From the NCBI GenBank assembly GCA_963989385.1, contig OZ022513.1, positions 23,563,928 to 23,627,927 on the forward strand: a stretch of 64,000 nucleotides of DNA. Reading direction: 5' to 3'. Source of the DNA: Ctena decussata (taxonomy: Eukaryota > Mollusca > Bivalvia > Lucinida > Lucinidae). Each line of letters opens with the position of its first letter. The stretch's first letter is position 1. The notes below the pieces were generated by a model, which had not been told where the DNA came from, ran no database searches, and saw only the letters and a list, made by a program, of their open reading frames with translations. A program made the position numbers and the translations under genes. Shown here piece by piece: positions 12,510 to 23,224 of the stretch.

Positions 12510-12739
12510 GAGCCGCGACATGACAAAACCAACAAAGTCGCATGTGCGCCAAGCAAAGACTCAGTTCAGCCTGGGCATCCGCCCAGTCTGATGAGAGTCT
12601 TCCCTGACCGCATGGAAATATTATAGACTCTTAGCTACCCTTTAGGCGCACAGTAGATACTCTGATCAGACTGGGCGGATGCCCAGGCTGATCGGAGTCT
12701 TCGCTGAGGGTACATATCATTTGTTGGTTTTGACACGAG
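12510..12739. mobile_element. Family P palindromic MITE, copy 6 (right end decayed)
   Basis: GAGCCGCGACATGAC at the left. The right arm is recognisable up to GTTGGTTTTGACACGA, after which the terminal GGCTC is lost. Internal arms TCTGATCAGACTGGGCGGAT and complement are intact. Confidence 0.82.
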
Positions 12740-13395
12740 GATGTCAACAGAATATGGTCTCCTAGGAGATTCGGACTTAGTTTTATTGTGAGCCTGAAAA
12801 GAAACTGTATTTTACCATATATATTCGGTTACAAGACGGGAGTCAACCTTTGAAAAATTAAGTTAAACAAATCAGCATTGTGTTTATCTCTTCTAAAACG
12901 ATCCATAATACCTGACAAGGCAGACCGCGATCTTTGAGTTTGTTTTGGAAGGGAAACGCTCGTCTTACAGCAGACAGTTTTGAAAACAGTAGCACAGTGT
13001 ATAGACGAACTATTGTGGTTGTACCTAAATAGCCAGTTTAACCCTTAGCGTGCTGACCCAAATCAAAATCTGGCTTCTTCGAGGGGATACCCTTACCTTG
13101 GAAGCTATAAATTTCTTTAACCTTCAACCGCATTGGCTTATATTTTCACACATTGTAGACTGTGTATGGATTTCAATTCTCCTATCACATTGTAGACAAC
13201 TGTTCGCCACCATTTTAGAGGAAGTGATGTGGATCACGTGACTTTCAAATATTGCGGTCATGTGATTTGACCGGGAACCGTTTCGCATTCTTATAAAAAA
13301 GAATTTCGGGAAAATGCAGGAAAAATGGTGATTGCTTTTCTGCCTATCTCTGCTATTGTTACATATTTCTCACTAGAAATGATTGTTCGAGTAAA
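12740..13395. other. No recognisable gene
   Basis: No repeat or coding sequence supported. Confidence 0.45.
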
Positions 13396-13729
13396 CACAG
13401 GGTATAATCGATTCCGCCAATTTTCGCTTCCTGCAGAGACTGTCCGTCATATTTGGCTTCCGCCGAGACTGTCCGCGATCTCTTGCTTCCTGCAGAGACT
13501 ACTGTCCTCGAGAAATGGCTTCCTGCCGAGACTGTCCGCGTGACTCTGCTTCCTGCCGAGAGTCTCGGCAGGAATCAGAATCACGTGGACAGTCTCAGCA
13601 GGAAGCCATTTATCATGTACAGAAGTCTCGGTAGGAAGCAAGAGTTCGCGGACAGTCTCGGCGGAAGCCAGATATGATGTACAGACTCTGCAGGAAGCGA
13701 AAATTGGCGGAATCGATTATAACCTGTGG
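13396..13729. mobile_element. 334-bp palindrome made of repeated GAGACTGTCCG motifs
   Basis: Each ~165-bp arm holds about four direct copies of a motif near GCTTCCTGCCGAGACTGTCC, separated by 10-20 variable bases. The second arm is the complement. The outer ends are TATAATCGATTCCGCC and complement, plus CACAGG/CCTGTGG. The centre is GCCGAGAGTCTCGGC. Overlapping frames on both strands are by-products of the symmetry. Foldback-type element; no target duplication resolved. Confidence 0.8.
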
Positions 13730-14107
13730 TATAGTTTCCAATTAATTATGATGGACCTGGTCAAGGTTACCCTCAAAATTGTTGACGGATGCCAAATCCT
13801 TTGCTTTTAGCAAACTTTAAACCATAACTCTAAATGATTCTTTATTAATACTTTCACTTAATAGGAATGTCAAAGATGCCGGAGTTTATCGGTCCTCCTG
13901 CATGTTTTTATGCCATGTTTACACAGGGAATCAATTTTTGGGACTTCTCGATTGCTTCCCCGGGCCGCATATATCTTTCACAAATGGGATAACTTTTAGA
14001 GGAAGGATTTTCTGTCAGGGCTTTTTCCTGTAAGAGCTGACGCCCATTGAAAAGGGAGCAAGAATGGAACAAAATGGAAAACAGAGTTGCTTCTCCCTCT
14101 CTTATTG
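13730..14107. other. No recognisable gene
   Basis: No supported feature. Confidence 0.45.
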
Positions 14108-14139
<32 letters not shown>

Positions 14140-14157
14140 TCTCTCTGTCTCTCTCTC
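14108..14157. repeat. (CT)n microsatellite
   Basis: About 50 bp of CT dinucleotides interrupted twice by GT. Any short frame crossing it is Leu/Ser-rich artefact. Confidence 0.95.
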
Positions 14158-14261
14158 CGCCCCTCTCCCGCCTTAATAAATTTGGTAGCTGAAGAAACAT
14201 TGCTTCTTATCCTAGTCAGACTACCGTCTTATCGGGATCTACTTTCTTTGGCCAGACAATC

Positions 14262-14492
14262 AAAGGCGTAGCTACCTATACGGCAAATACGCAAGTGCGT
14301 ACTGAAATTTTGTCAAAATTGACAAAATTTCAAAACGCACCTGCATATTTGCAAGCTGAAATTTTATAAATTAGACAAGATTGCAATACCAATTACCAAA
14401 GTGGCTGAAATACTAGCTTTCCTTTCAAGAAGTAGACCATAAAACATGGTTGTGCGTATCATGAAATTGCCCCAAGTTACGCCCCTGACAAT
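14262..14492. mobile_element. Short MITE-like element, GGCGTAGCTAC end
   Basis: The left end AAGGCGTAGCTACC and the right end AAGTTACGCCCC are roughly complementary. Inside, GAAATTTTGTCAAAATTG forms a small palindrome. The left ~60 bp recurs inverted near 35855-35915 (TTTGACAAAATTaC...GCACTTG...TTACGCGTTTGAG). Divergent; ends approximate. Confidence 0.4.
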
Positions 14493-14835
14493 TCTATCCC
14501 AGTAGCTACATTCCTTTAGGTTGTTGGTTGAAGCTAAAGCGCTGCTTTACTTAGAGAATTGATGACTGCTGTCTAAATGTTGACAGTTCCTTTCAACTAT
14601 ACCAACACGTTACATAACAGTTTACTTTCCATCGTCTGTGAATTCGCAGGATCAATAATGTTCCATTTGGAATGGTTTACTTATACCAGAGTAAGAAACA
14701 TCCAATCCATTAGAAAATGTTTCTTATAATTTCGTTCGAGCAGTGAAACAGTTTTCATATTAGATCCACACCTAGTTTTGTATAAGATTAATTTTATATT
14801 TGCGCAAAACTATCAAACAACAGTAGCATTAAAAT

Positions 14836-15255
14836 CTAAAAGAGTTCTTTCTAGAGCTGAGGACACATTCGAAAGAAGGAGCATGGGCCATACTTCAATA
14901 TCGGATATTCAAAGTAGAGAAAACATATTGTAACTGTGTAGTGACTATATCAAAAAGGGTCCGAATGAATAATAGCGATGATCTGGTGCCGTATTCATAA
15001 AGCCAACTATGAAATTTGCGCTGGAGGAACAGTCTTTTTCAGACTGTTCCTCCGGAGCACATTTCATAGTTGTAGGGAATCTCCTTCATAGGAATTTGGC
15101 CTTAGCAACAGCATAGCAACCACTTAAATCGTTTTATGAATACGTTCCCAGGTGATCTGAAATATGAGTCTATACCAAAAGACTTTCTGAGTCGTCAGAA
15201 TATATCCTCTGATCTGAAAGGACAAAAATAAACTAGAATATAAAGTAACCATGAA
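14836..15255. repeat. Dispersed family C, copy 1
   Basis: Segments (ACATTCGAAAGAAGGAGC.., TCAAAAAGGGTCCGAATGAATAAT.., ATATATCCTCTGATC..AAAGG) match 34340-34650 in the same order. A reverse-strand fragment is at about 52665-52745. In this copy a separate foldback (14992-15153) sits inside. Nature of the family unknown; non-coding. Confidence 0.5.
14992..15153. mobile_element. Foldback MITE with GTATTCATAAA ends
   Basis: Terminal CGTATTCATAAAGCC and TTTTATGAATACG are complementary. The inner arms AACTATGAAATTTGCGCTGG..AGGAACAGTCT pair with AGACTGTTCCTCC..ATTTCATAGTT around a short T-rich loop. It interrupts family C copy 1. Confidence 0.6.
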
Positions 15256-15833
15256 AAATACCCGGGCACAAAATAGCTAATTATTCCATGTTTTTAAGGG
15301 GGTGGGGGGGGGGGGGCAATGCAATTTAAACTAAGGCGAGATTGCGTAACACTTTATATGTTTCTTTTTTTTTAATGAATCCTATTAGAATGTAAACCAA
15401 TCTTAAGACGTTTCTATTACGTAAAGCCGCCCAGCTGCGGTCATTTAAGTATGAAAACAGTGTAGTGTAAAGCTTGCAGGGATATATAACGATACAACAA
15501 GGTATGAATGGCATGAGAGTTACGGCTTCAAGGCAATTTACGTGCTGTTATTAATTAACTAAGTAATATATAGCACTTTAACTTGGAAATCGGTCTGTAT
15601 CATACTGGTGACGTCTCTTTTTTCATACAGTATGACCTCCGCTTAATACAGCTTGACCTCCTACCTATACGGTTGACCTCGTGTCATATTGGTTAAAACC
15701 TTCGACCTATACGGAAATCCACGCACCCGATTGGTTAAAAGTTCTGGTCACGCGAGGGCGCTCTCCTGGCTGGATGACAGCGGCGTAAACATCAATGGCG
15801 GCGGCCAGTTAACTGTGTAATTGTGCAGACGTC

Positions 15834-15992
15834 ATGTCAACAAACTGGAAAAGAATGACGGACAGATTTGCCCGAAACGGCGAAGACATGTTAGAAGTCC
15901 TTTCGGACGACCTGGGCCGCTATGAACTTTTGTCGGCTAATGAATACGACGAATTGTTGAGAGATGTCGATATTGATGTAAAGGTCGAATGA
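15834..15992 (+). CDS. Small acidic hypothetical protein, 52 aa
   Basis: A complete ATG-to-TGA frame of 53 codons encoding a hydrophilic protein: a basic N-terminus (residues 1-15, NWKRMTDRFARN) and a very acidic second half (residues 17-52, including LSDDLGRYELL and EYDELLRDVDIDV). It is GC-richer than its surroundings. A 5-codon upstream frame starts at 15795. No signal peptide or membrane segment is visible and no family is recognised. It lies just before the 16040 inverted repeat, so it may be the first coding piece of a mobile element rather than a host gene. A chance frame is also possible. Confidence 0.3.
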   Translation: MSTNWKRMTDRFARNGEDMLEVLSDDLGRYELLSANEYDELLRDVDIDVKVE

Positions 15993-16039
15993 CTTTGACG
16001 GTATTGACCGTCAGCTAAAAGTTAATTAATAAAAATGTC

Positions 16040-16172
16040 ATTAATTAAGTGATTTCGTATTGGTCCAGTTACAGGTCCTCGGTCAGCTGTATTGGCCCGA
16101 GGCCGAATGCCTCGGGCCAATACAGCTAACCTTGGACCTGTAACTGGGCCAATACGAAATCACTTAATTAAT
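16040..16172. repeat. 133-bp inverted repeat with 62-bp arms
   Basis: ATTAATTAAGTGATTTCGTA at the left is mirrored at the right. The arms include TATTGGTCCAGTTACAGGTC and AGCTGTATTGGCCCGAGG, around a 7-base loop CCGAATG. A few mismatches and a small indel. Strong cruciform or hairpin potential; MITE-like. Confidence 0.8.
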
Positions 16173-16188
16173 AACATTATATTATAAT

Positions 16189-17100
16189 TGCACAACCCGC
16201 AGGTTTGCATTATAATCACTGTGTGAGTCCGTCCGTCCGTTATCAGTTAGCGAAAACCGTTATCAGTTAGCGAAAACGCTTATAACTCTTGAACTGCAGG
16301 GGATATTTTGACAAAATTTTGCATACTTATACATGTCAACATTGTCTAACGACTCGCATGCATAAAAACCTTATTTGATGGACGAGGCTTTGCTGAGCAC
16401 AAGTTGAAAATTTACGGCCAACTACTGAAAATGCTCATAACTCTTGAACACCGAGGTAAATATGGTTCAAATTTAGTATGCTTATGTATTTTAACATAGT
16501 CTAGCCACCGGCATGCAAAACAGTGACGAGCCTTCACCGAGCATCAATTTGGCCGGTTGAGCTCTTTTATTAAAAATGCTCATAACTCTTGGACCGCTTG
16601 GTATATTTGCTTCAAATTTTGTATACTTATGTAAGTTAACATTGCCAAGCCACTGGTATGCAAAACAGTGACGAGGCTTCACCGGGCATCAATTTGGCCG
16701 GTCAAGCTCTTTTATTGAAAATGCTCATAACTCTTGGACCACTTGGTATATTTGCTTCAAATGTTGTATATTTATGTAATTTAACATTGCCTAGCCACTG
16801 GTATGCAAAACAGTGACGAGGCTTCACCGAGCATCAATTTGGCCGGTCAAGCTCTTTTATTGAAAATGCTCATAACTCTTGGACCGCTTGGTATATTTGC
16901 TTCAAATTTTGTATACTTATGTAATTTAACATTGCCCAGCCACTGGTATGCAAAACTTCTTATTGCACAACCCGCAGGTATGCACTATAATCACTCTGTG
17001 AGTCCGTCCGTCCGTTATCAGTGAGCGAATTTCCATACATTTCTTCTGGCACCAGAAACTGATTATCCTACATTCACCACGGGTTTAGCACATTACCATC
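16189..17100 (-). mobile_element. Pearl/HINE-like element with 145-bp tandem core, copy 1
   Basis: The left end TTGCACAACCCGCAGG is followed by a (GTCC)n simple repeat and then a core of ~145-bp tandem units. Unit starts at 'atgctcataactctt' lie near 16431, 16578, 16721 and 16866. After a second left-end-like segment at 16963, the far end holds CACCACGGGTTTAGCAC, a degraded inverse of the left end. Subterminal inverted repeats, a ~160-bp tandem core and a tetranucleotide repeat are the known layout of bivalve pearl elements, which are non-autonomous Helentron relatives. Orientation is set by placing the simple repeat near the 3' end. Confidence 0.65.
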
Positions 17101-17278
17101 AGTTGATTCTGTAATGCAATTTTGCGTATAAACACTCGAAGGCATTCTGTGACTACAGGGTTTGCATTTGTCTTGGACTGACATTCTACGGACCGTTATT
17201 TAAGCATGGTCAGAGTTATATGTTGTATTTATACAGAAAACTTGCCTAGGCTAGTTTGGTTAGTATGTACATGTATAT

Positions 17279-18675
17279 ATCTATTCTATTCTATCCCATA
17301 ACCTTACTAGGTTGTTGGGGCACCACGGATGACTTCCAAACAATCCCTTTCCACCTTGTCCTGTCTTCAGCTGCCCTAGTTGAGCTGGCAAAATCCATTC
17401 CGGTCCACTTCTTGATATTGTCTTCCCACCTCTTCTTCTGTCTACCTCTTCTTCTTTTTCCTTTCACTGTGCCCTGAAGAATTGTCTTTGCTAAACCAGA
17501 AGACCTTGAGACGTGGCCAAACCACCTTAGTTTCCGTTTCTTGACCAGCGTCAGGAGTTCATCATATTCTCCAATGGCTGCTTGGATCTTCCCGCGAACC
17601 TCCTCATTGGTTATATGGTCCTTGTACGAAATGTTCAGTAGCCTTCGGTAGCATCTCATCTCAAAGGCCTGCGTTCTTTTCTCTAACTCTGCTGTCAAGG
17701 TCCAGGATTCACAGGCATACAGAAATATGGAAATGACAAGGGAGCGCATAGGTTTCACCTTTGATCCAAAAGATATGTTGTTATCTCTCCAAATTGGTTT
17801 CAGCTTGGTAAGAGCTGAAGTGGCTTGTGCAATCCTTGAGAGAACCTCCTGTTTTGAGCCCTCATCTGAGACAACTGTTCCAAGGTATTTGAAGCTGCCT
17901 GCAGTACCTAGCTTCTGCCCCTTTACATTGATCTCCCTCTGGATGCCATCTGCGCTGTTCGTCATCAGTTTGGTCTTCTCAGCACTGATCTCCATCTTAT
18001 ATCTTGTGCAGGTTAGGTCGAGACTTTCAACTAGAGATTCTAGTTCCTGCTCTTCCTCAGCTAGAGCGTCATCGGCAAACCGCAGATTGGTACCGTTTCT
18101 GCCGCCTATGCTAACCTTTCCGTCATGTTCTTCCTGAGCATCAGACATGATCCGTTCGAGAAAAATGTTGAAGAGGGTGGGTGACAGAAGACATTCTTGT
18201 CTTACTCCAACTGCTGTTCTGAACCATTCTCCTGTGCTGCCATTTATCAGGACTGCACTTGTAGCCTTGTCGTATAGCTGCTCAATGGTGCGAACTAGAT
18301 TTACACTGATATTGTACTTCCGCATGGTGGCCCATAAGGCTGCATGCCATACCCTGTCAAAGGCTTTTTTGAAATCAATGAGGCATGGTAGAGATTCTGC
18401 TGATGTTGGAGATACTTTTCTCTCAGGAATCTAAGGTTGAAGATCTGTCCTGTGGTGCTCCTTCCTGCTCGGAACCCGGCCTGTTCCTCGGCGATTATCT
18501 GTTCGGCTTGTGGTTTGAGCCTATTCAAGATGACTTTCAGCATGACTTTGCTTGAATGACTGATGAGGCTGATGGTTCTGTAGTTCTGGCAGAGTTGTAG
18601 GTTGCCTTTGTTTCTATGTATATATAAAATGGCAAAAATACTGGTCTTAGGCAAGAAGATTATCATTGTCATTTT
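17279..18675 (-). mobile_element. RTE-like LINE, 5'-truncated, with GATAGAATAGAATAGA tail
   Basis: On the minus strand this runs from about 18675 to a TAGAA-type tandem tail at 17279-17295, just beyond the stop codon. A short tandem tail instead of poly-A is common in the RTE group. The 5' part (endonuclease and N-terminal RT) is missing. Similarity to RT ends near 18660, the truncation point. A ~160-bp fragment of the same 3' end lies at 56513-56672. Confidence 0.8.
17291..18672 (-). pseudogene. Reverse transcriptase of an RTE-like LINE, frameshifted
   Basis: Two frames join to one RT. The N-terminal piece (18672-18301) has CQNYRTISLISHSSKVML and AEEQAGFRAGRSTTGQ (RT motifs 1-2). The C-terminal piece (18325-17291, 344 aa) has GVRQECLLSPTLFNIFLERI, then LRFADDALAEEEQEL with the catalytic FADD, then MEISAEKTKLMTN and the SFKYLGTVVSDEG region. 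The tail contains LRWFGHVSRSSGLAKTILQG and RRGRQKKRWEDNIKKWTG. One lost base near 18381 splits the FIDFKKAFD motif. Just after FADD, about four residues normal in close relatives seem deleted, and GVRQG is GVRQE. The element is therefore dead. RTE-type assignment is from memory of the family's style. Confidence 0.88.
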
Positions 18676-19628
18676 CTGGTTGCAATGAACTTAACGAATG
18701 AACCAAGTCTTTTTTCTGTAATGATCATTGCAAATCACTTCATTCGTTTGTTTTTCCGACTAACCCACGATAACCTGCTATTGCAGCTATGCACGGCCTG
18801 CACAGTCTGTTTTCGGTCTGGATAAGTTTGATCCGATCCGGTAATTAGGCCCGTTTTGGTGCGTTCTTTTAAATCTACACACCTTATGGTGACCAATGAA
18901 AAACAGAGATTTTATGGAACTGACCAATAACTAGATGTTTCCCAATACCGATAAAATTCGGATTGATTATAGAGCACTAAGCGAAATTGACCTATCGCCC
19001 AACATTTACGGGCCGTGCAACAACTACAGTAGCAAACGTCTTTTTCAATAGATTATGCGATCGCAATAATTTGTATTGATAATATATAAAGGAAATTGCG
19101 CCGCACTGGGTTAAGCAACATATATAGAACATTTATAGAGCCATTTCTTTCGTCACATTACCAAGATTTATAAAAAATAACCGATGTGTTTTCAATTTAA
19201 ATTGTTGTTTTGTTTTTCCCTACGCCGATTTCAGATGAGGCAGCTAGCTAGTAGGGAGTGGGGTGGGGCTGGGGCTACAAAAACATGATGAATTTTAGAG
19301 ACGCCACTACCTTCATGGCCCTGTCAACTGCCATGATACCACAGATACATTTAAGCTGAATACGTATTGTCTTTTAAATGATACAAGTAGTCATTGCTAA
19401 ATGCTTATATCCCAAATTTAAGGCTTATGACTTCAATATGTCTAAACGAATAGTGTAATATCAAAATGGAGAGAAAGAAAAAGGAATATCTAAGGAATAT
19501 AATTATATAAGCCGTAATTTGCTATTGTAACATAATGAAAACCATGAATTGAGATTGCACACTACAATAGATATGATCTTTATGGCTAGCCTAGTTCCAG
19601 AGAAACTATGTTTATGATAAGAGCATTT
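18676..19628. other. No recognisable gene
   Basis: No supported feature. Confidence 0.45.
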
Positions 19629-19864
19629 GAGCCGCGACACGACAAAACCAACACTGTGGTTGTGCGGCCAGCGCAGACTCAGATCAGCCTGGGTATCCGC
19701 CCAGTCTGATCAGAGTCTTCGCTGTCCGCATGGAGGTAGCTTAGACCCTTAGCTACCATTTGAGCACTAAACGAAGAATCTGGTCAAACTGGGCGAATGT
19801 CCAGGCTGATCTGTGTCTGCGCTGGGCGCACAACCACATTGTTGGTTTTGTCGTGTCGCGGCTC
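19629..19864. mobile_element. Family P palindromic MITE, copy 7, with ATTT duplication
   Basis: GAGCCGCGACACGAC to GTGTCGCGGCTC, 236 bp, flanked by ATTT at 19625-19628 and 19865-19868. Same orientation as copy 2 by its central GGTAGCTTAGACCC. Confidence 0.92.
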
Positions 19865-20693
19865 ATTTTAGGAACTTTGACGACATAGGCTGCTAAGAAA
19901 CGCCACTCTCCATAATTACGTAGTATGCAACGTTTGATTATAAAACAATTTACCATATGGCGCCCTATTACGCATTGGTGCTACATCATTATACACATTT
20001 TGCAATGATCAAATACTGCATAACACAGGTCTGCAAAATGTGAGAAATCTTTCTATTCCAAGTTAATCATTTTCTCAAACGCATTCTTTCCCATGTCTTT
20101 CGATATTATGATTTGGGGGTGTTTTATGGATAATTTACGAGTAAGCGAACGGCGATCAGTTTTGGCCCTGGTGCTGGAATGAAGCTGAGATTATTGTTAA
20201 TTCTCGTAATGATATTAAAATAGGATATTATATAATTTCCTCTGAACACTGGATTTGCTTACTTTGAGCTATTCTATCCAACCATAGGCAAGAAAAAATG
20301 TAATCGGATACCATGAATCTGTACTAGTTGCAACAAAAGGCAATCTTTTGAAAGCAGATATGAAAAAAAGCAGTCCAAAAACTGTTATTGTTTATCTTTT
20401 CCTCAAGGAAAAGAAAATAGAATTTGTTTATTTAATCAACTGAATTGGCCCAGTATTTCTAAAAGGTTAATACAGGTAACATGACAGGCTAATGACACTC
20501 TGGTTCTAGGTATTATGAATTATATTACACACGTACAGACACACTCGCGCACACACGCATATGTACACCGGTCTCTTTGTATACTCTTAATATACTTTTG
20601 ATCACATACTTTTGATCATATTGTACATGCTGCAGGCTTTCATATAGTTGTTATACCTATCTGGCACGTTAGTCGTCCTTTTTAGAGTAGGCT
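19865..20693. other. No recognisable gene
   Basis: Contains a short CACACACGCAC-type run near 20530 and nothing else that can be supported. Confidence 0.45.
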
Positions 20694-21072
20694 TTATCAT
20701 GCGAACCGAACAACCAACTAAATGTTTTGTACCACTTCAGAAACTGAGGGTGAGGTTGGGCCTGTAAAATCGATTTAAGCCCCCCAGTAATTCATTACTG
20801 ACCGTTCCAAGGCGGTAGTTCTGTTGTGGTTCTTTGTTGCCTGTTTTTGGTGTCAGAGTTTCTGTGATGTTTTACCTTATGTATGTTATTATTATTTTTG
20901 GTTCGGTTTGGGTTGCTGAGTGGCCACCTTTTGGGAACAAGCTGCTCACTCGGTTGGCCATATGTTCTCTGTATCTTGATTATTTGTAATCTTAGTTGTT
21001 TCCAACTATGGTTTGAGGGCTGGATTTGGATTTTGATTGTTTCAGTTCCTGGTCTTTGCATACTTTTTACTT
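20694..21072 (+). mobile_element. Family A unit, copy 1
   Basis: ~380 bp from TTATCATGCGAACCGAAC to GCATACTTTTTACTT, almost identical to 30196-30574 (about three substitutions), 58017-58367 and, inverted, 63681-63931. All copies end at the same 3' point and start at different 5' points, as expected for 5'-truncated copies of a retroposon. The minus strand holds an open frame of 88 codons (21061-20795, starting MQRPGTETIKIQIQPSNHSW). Given the high identity, its survival is not proof of function. Confidence 0.75.
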
Positions 21073-21392
21073 TTCTTAGTTCAATACATGTGGAAAGTAA
21101 TTATACTGTGCATTCTTTAGGTTTGCTTACACACCTGTGCAGTCACTAAGAGCTTGCATATTCGTTGAGTTTACACGCATTTTAATCTAGTATTCTTGCG
21201 CGCACTAAGACTTGTTTTTATACATATATATGTTACAGATTTTCCTATACGTATATACACGCATACATACATCGTACAAGCAGATACACACATGTATACA
21301 TAGATGGAAATCATACACATAAGAAATAATATAGACAGCATCACGTCAATATGTATGTCTTTACACATATTTCGATCTGAGCACTGCGTGCA
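21073..21392. other. No recognisable gene
   Basis: AT-rich, with ATAC-type short repeats leading into the microsatellite. Confidence 0.5.
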
Positions 21393-21522
21393 TACATACA
21401 TACATACATAGATACATACATACATACATACATACAAACATACGTGCGTACGTAGTACGAGTGCACGTGCGTACGTACGAGTGTGCATACATACATATAT
21501 ACATACATACATATATACAAAT
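21393..21522. repeat. (ACAT)n / (ATAC)n microsatellite
   Basis: Tetranucleotide CATA repeats with GTAC- and GTGC-containing interruptions near 21445-21480. Frames crossing it (YVCMYVCMY-type peptides) are artefacts. Confidence 0.93.
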
Positions 21523-21838
21523 ACTGCAGTCGATTGTATAAATTATTAAATAAAAGTAAAATTGTACAGTTGTAAATAAAAAATTTACACGATATGTGAA
21601 AAAATATGGTGTCGGAAGGGTAGGAGGAGCCGACAAAAAAAAATAAAAAAATATTGCACCAAATGCCAGATGTATATAATAACTATGAAAATATGAAAAC
21701 CTTGCTTAAATGTTTAAGACACGAGTCCATAATGTAACTGTATCTATACTGTTAGTATATACATGTCATCATCTGCAGCAACCTAAGAAATATCATGTCC
21801 TTTTTATATGAAGATAAAAACTCTATCAGATATTAAAT

Positions 21839-22065
21839 AAGCCGCGACACGAGAAAACCAACAATGTGGTTGTGCGCCCAGCGCAGATTCAGATCAGCCT
21901 GGGCATCCGCCCAGTCTGATCAGAGTCATCACTGTCCGCATGAAGATAGCTTAGACCCTTAGCTACCCTTTCAGCGAAAAGCGAAGATTCTGATCAGACT
22001 GGGCGGAGCCCAGGCTGATCTGAGTCTGCCACAACCACATTGTTGGTTTTCTCGTGTCGCGGCTC
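21839..22065. mobile_element. Family P palindromic MITE, copy 8, with AAAT duplication
   Basis: AAGCCGCGACACGAG to GTGTCGCGGCTC, flanked by AAAT at 21835-21838 and 22066-22069. About 10 bp are missing in the right arm (GAGTCTGCCACAACC joins directly). Confidence 0.9.
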
Positions 22066-22660
22066 AAATGCCTATTGTAATACACTTCAAAGATTTCCCA
22101 CAAGATTTTGATGTGTTCTCAAAAAGTCTCCATGGTAATTCACGGTGTTGGAAATTAACAGACTGTAAAACTTTTTCAAGTGTAAAGTGTTTTACTTGAT
22201 TCCCATAGGAAATCAAGTTGCTAGACAGAAAATAACACTTTTTGTAACATTTAAAGGAGTCTTCAGAAGCTTTAGCGTTGCAATCAGGATAGCATTGCAT
22301 TTGAATGCGCTAAAATCGTTTCCGTAAAATGAAGAAATAAAAACAGTTATTCAATATATGAGAGATTTCTCAATTATGCTTTAGCTAACAAAAATGTCAG
22401 ACGTTAAGAGAGCACAAAACTCGTTTCAGGAAAAAATGTACAGTAAATCTAGTATGTCACACATGTGACAGCTTTATGTGCCTTATACAGCATTTGTGTG
22501 TGTCAGATACTTACTAGCCTATTAACTGCACAAAATTTACTTCGCACCATATACATGTAATGCTCACTGTAAAATGGCATTTTGCAAGCGCAGATTAATA
22601 CACAACACGGAACTCAATAGCTTGAGAATAACTATTTGTTCGAGAAAGTCTGAAGTTCCT
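22066..22660. other. No recognisable gene
   Basis: No supported feature. Confidence 0.45.
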
Positions 22661-22926
22661 GTTGAAAGAATTTCAGTTTGTAATGTCCTTGAAAAATTGG
22701 CGGAGCATGGCAAACACTTTATATGCCATGCTCCGATACCAATGACGTCATGGGTCTGTTACCATAGCAACTGAGAGTTCGTATTGATATCAAAGTGACG
22801 TCATCGAGACGTCAGTATGCCAAGGTACTAAGCAGAACAGTTGGTAATTCCAAAGTTGCTATGGCACAGTGTATGCCATGCTCCTCTCGAATTATAATTG
22901 AGATGCTAACTGAAATTCTTTCAATG
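22661..22926. mobile_element. Foldback element with X-box-like and CRE motifs
   Basis: The ends GTTGAAAGAATTTCAGTT and its near complement (AACTGAAATTCTTTCAA) bound inner arms GGAGCATGGCA..CACT and complement. The left half holds GTTACCATAGCAAC (22758-22771), which fits the RFX X-box, next to TGACGTCA at about 22743. The right half has the imperfect mirror GTTGCTATGGCAC (about 22855) and TGACGTCA/GAGACGTCAG near 22796-22815. A local hairpin GGAGCATGGCA/TGCCATGCTCC sits at 22702-22734. Confidence 0.6.
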
Positions 22927-22963
22927 GAAAAGTGTGATTTTCCCAAACATGTTATTCATTAAA

Positions 22964-23117
22964 GGAATGAATTTCATTTTTCTGAGGTTTATCGAAGTGT
23001 AAACTACATTGGGTCACGTGCAAAGTAAATGAACCCCGAAGGGGTTCATGTAAACTTTGCTAGTGACCCAATGTAGTTTACACTTCGATAAACATCAGAA
23101 AAATTAAGTTCATTGCT
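22964..23117. repeat. ~150-bp near-perfect palindrome
   Basis: Arms of ~72 bp: GTTTATCGAAGTGTAAACTA and ACATTGGGTCAC in the left arm, both mirrored on the right, with a centre of GAACCCCGAAGGGGTTC. Only a few mismatches (CACGTG against CACTAG side). MITE-like; no target duplication fixed. Confidence 0.85.
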
Positions 23118-23224
23118 TATATTTACATTCGTTTCAATCAAATCTTTAATGAAAAATCTTATATAAGCGCTAAAATTGAAGCAGTAAAACATGTACACGC
23201 AGTTTTTTGTGCTAACAGCAGAAC

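Noticed and set aside
17727..18434. Plus-strand frames opposite the RTE-like RT
   Set aside because: Antisense shadows of the minus-strand RT, which has clear motifs.
20694..21072. Family A as a solo LTR
   Set aside because: No TG..CA ends with matching target duplication, and the 5' ends vary among copies.
21171..21636. Frames with YVCMYVCMY repeats
   Set aside because: Direct translation of the (ACAT)n microsatellite.
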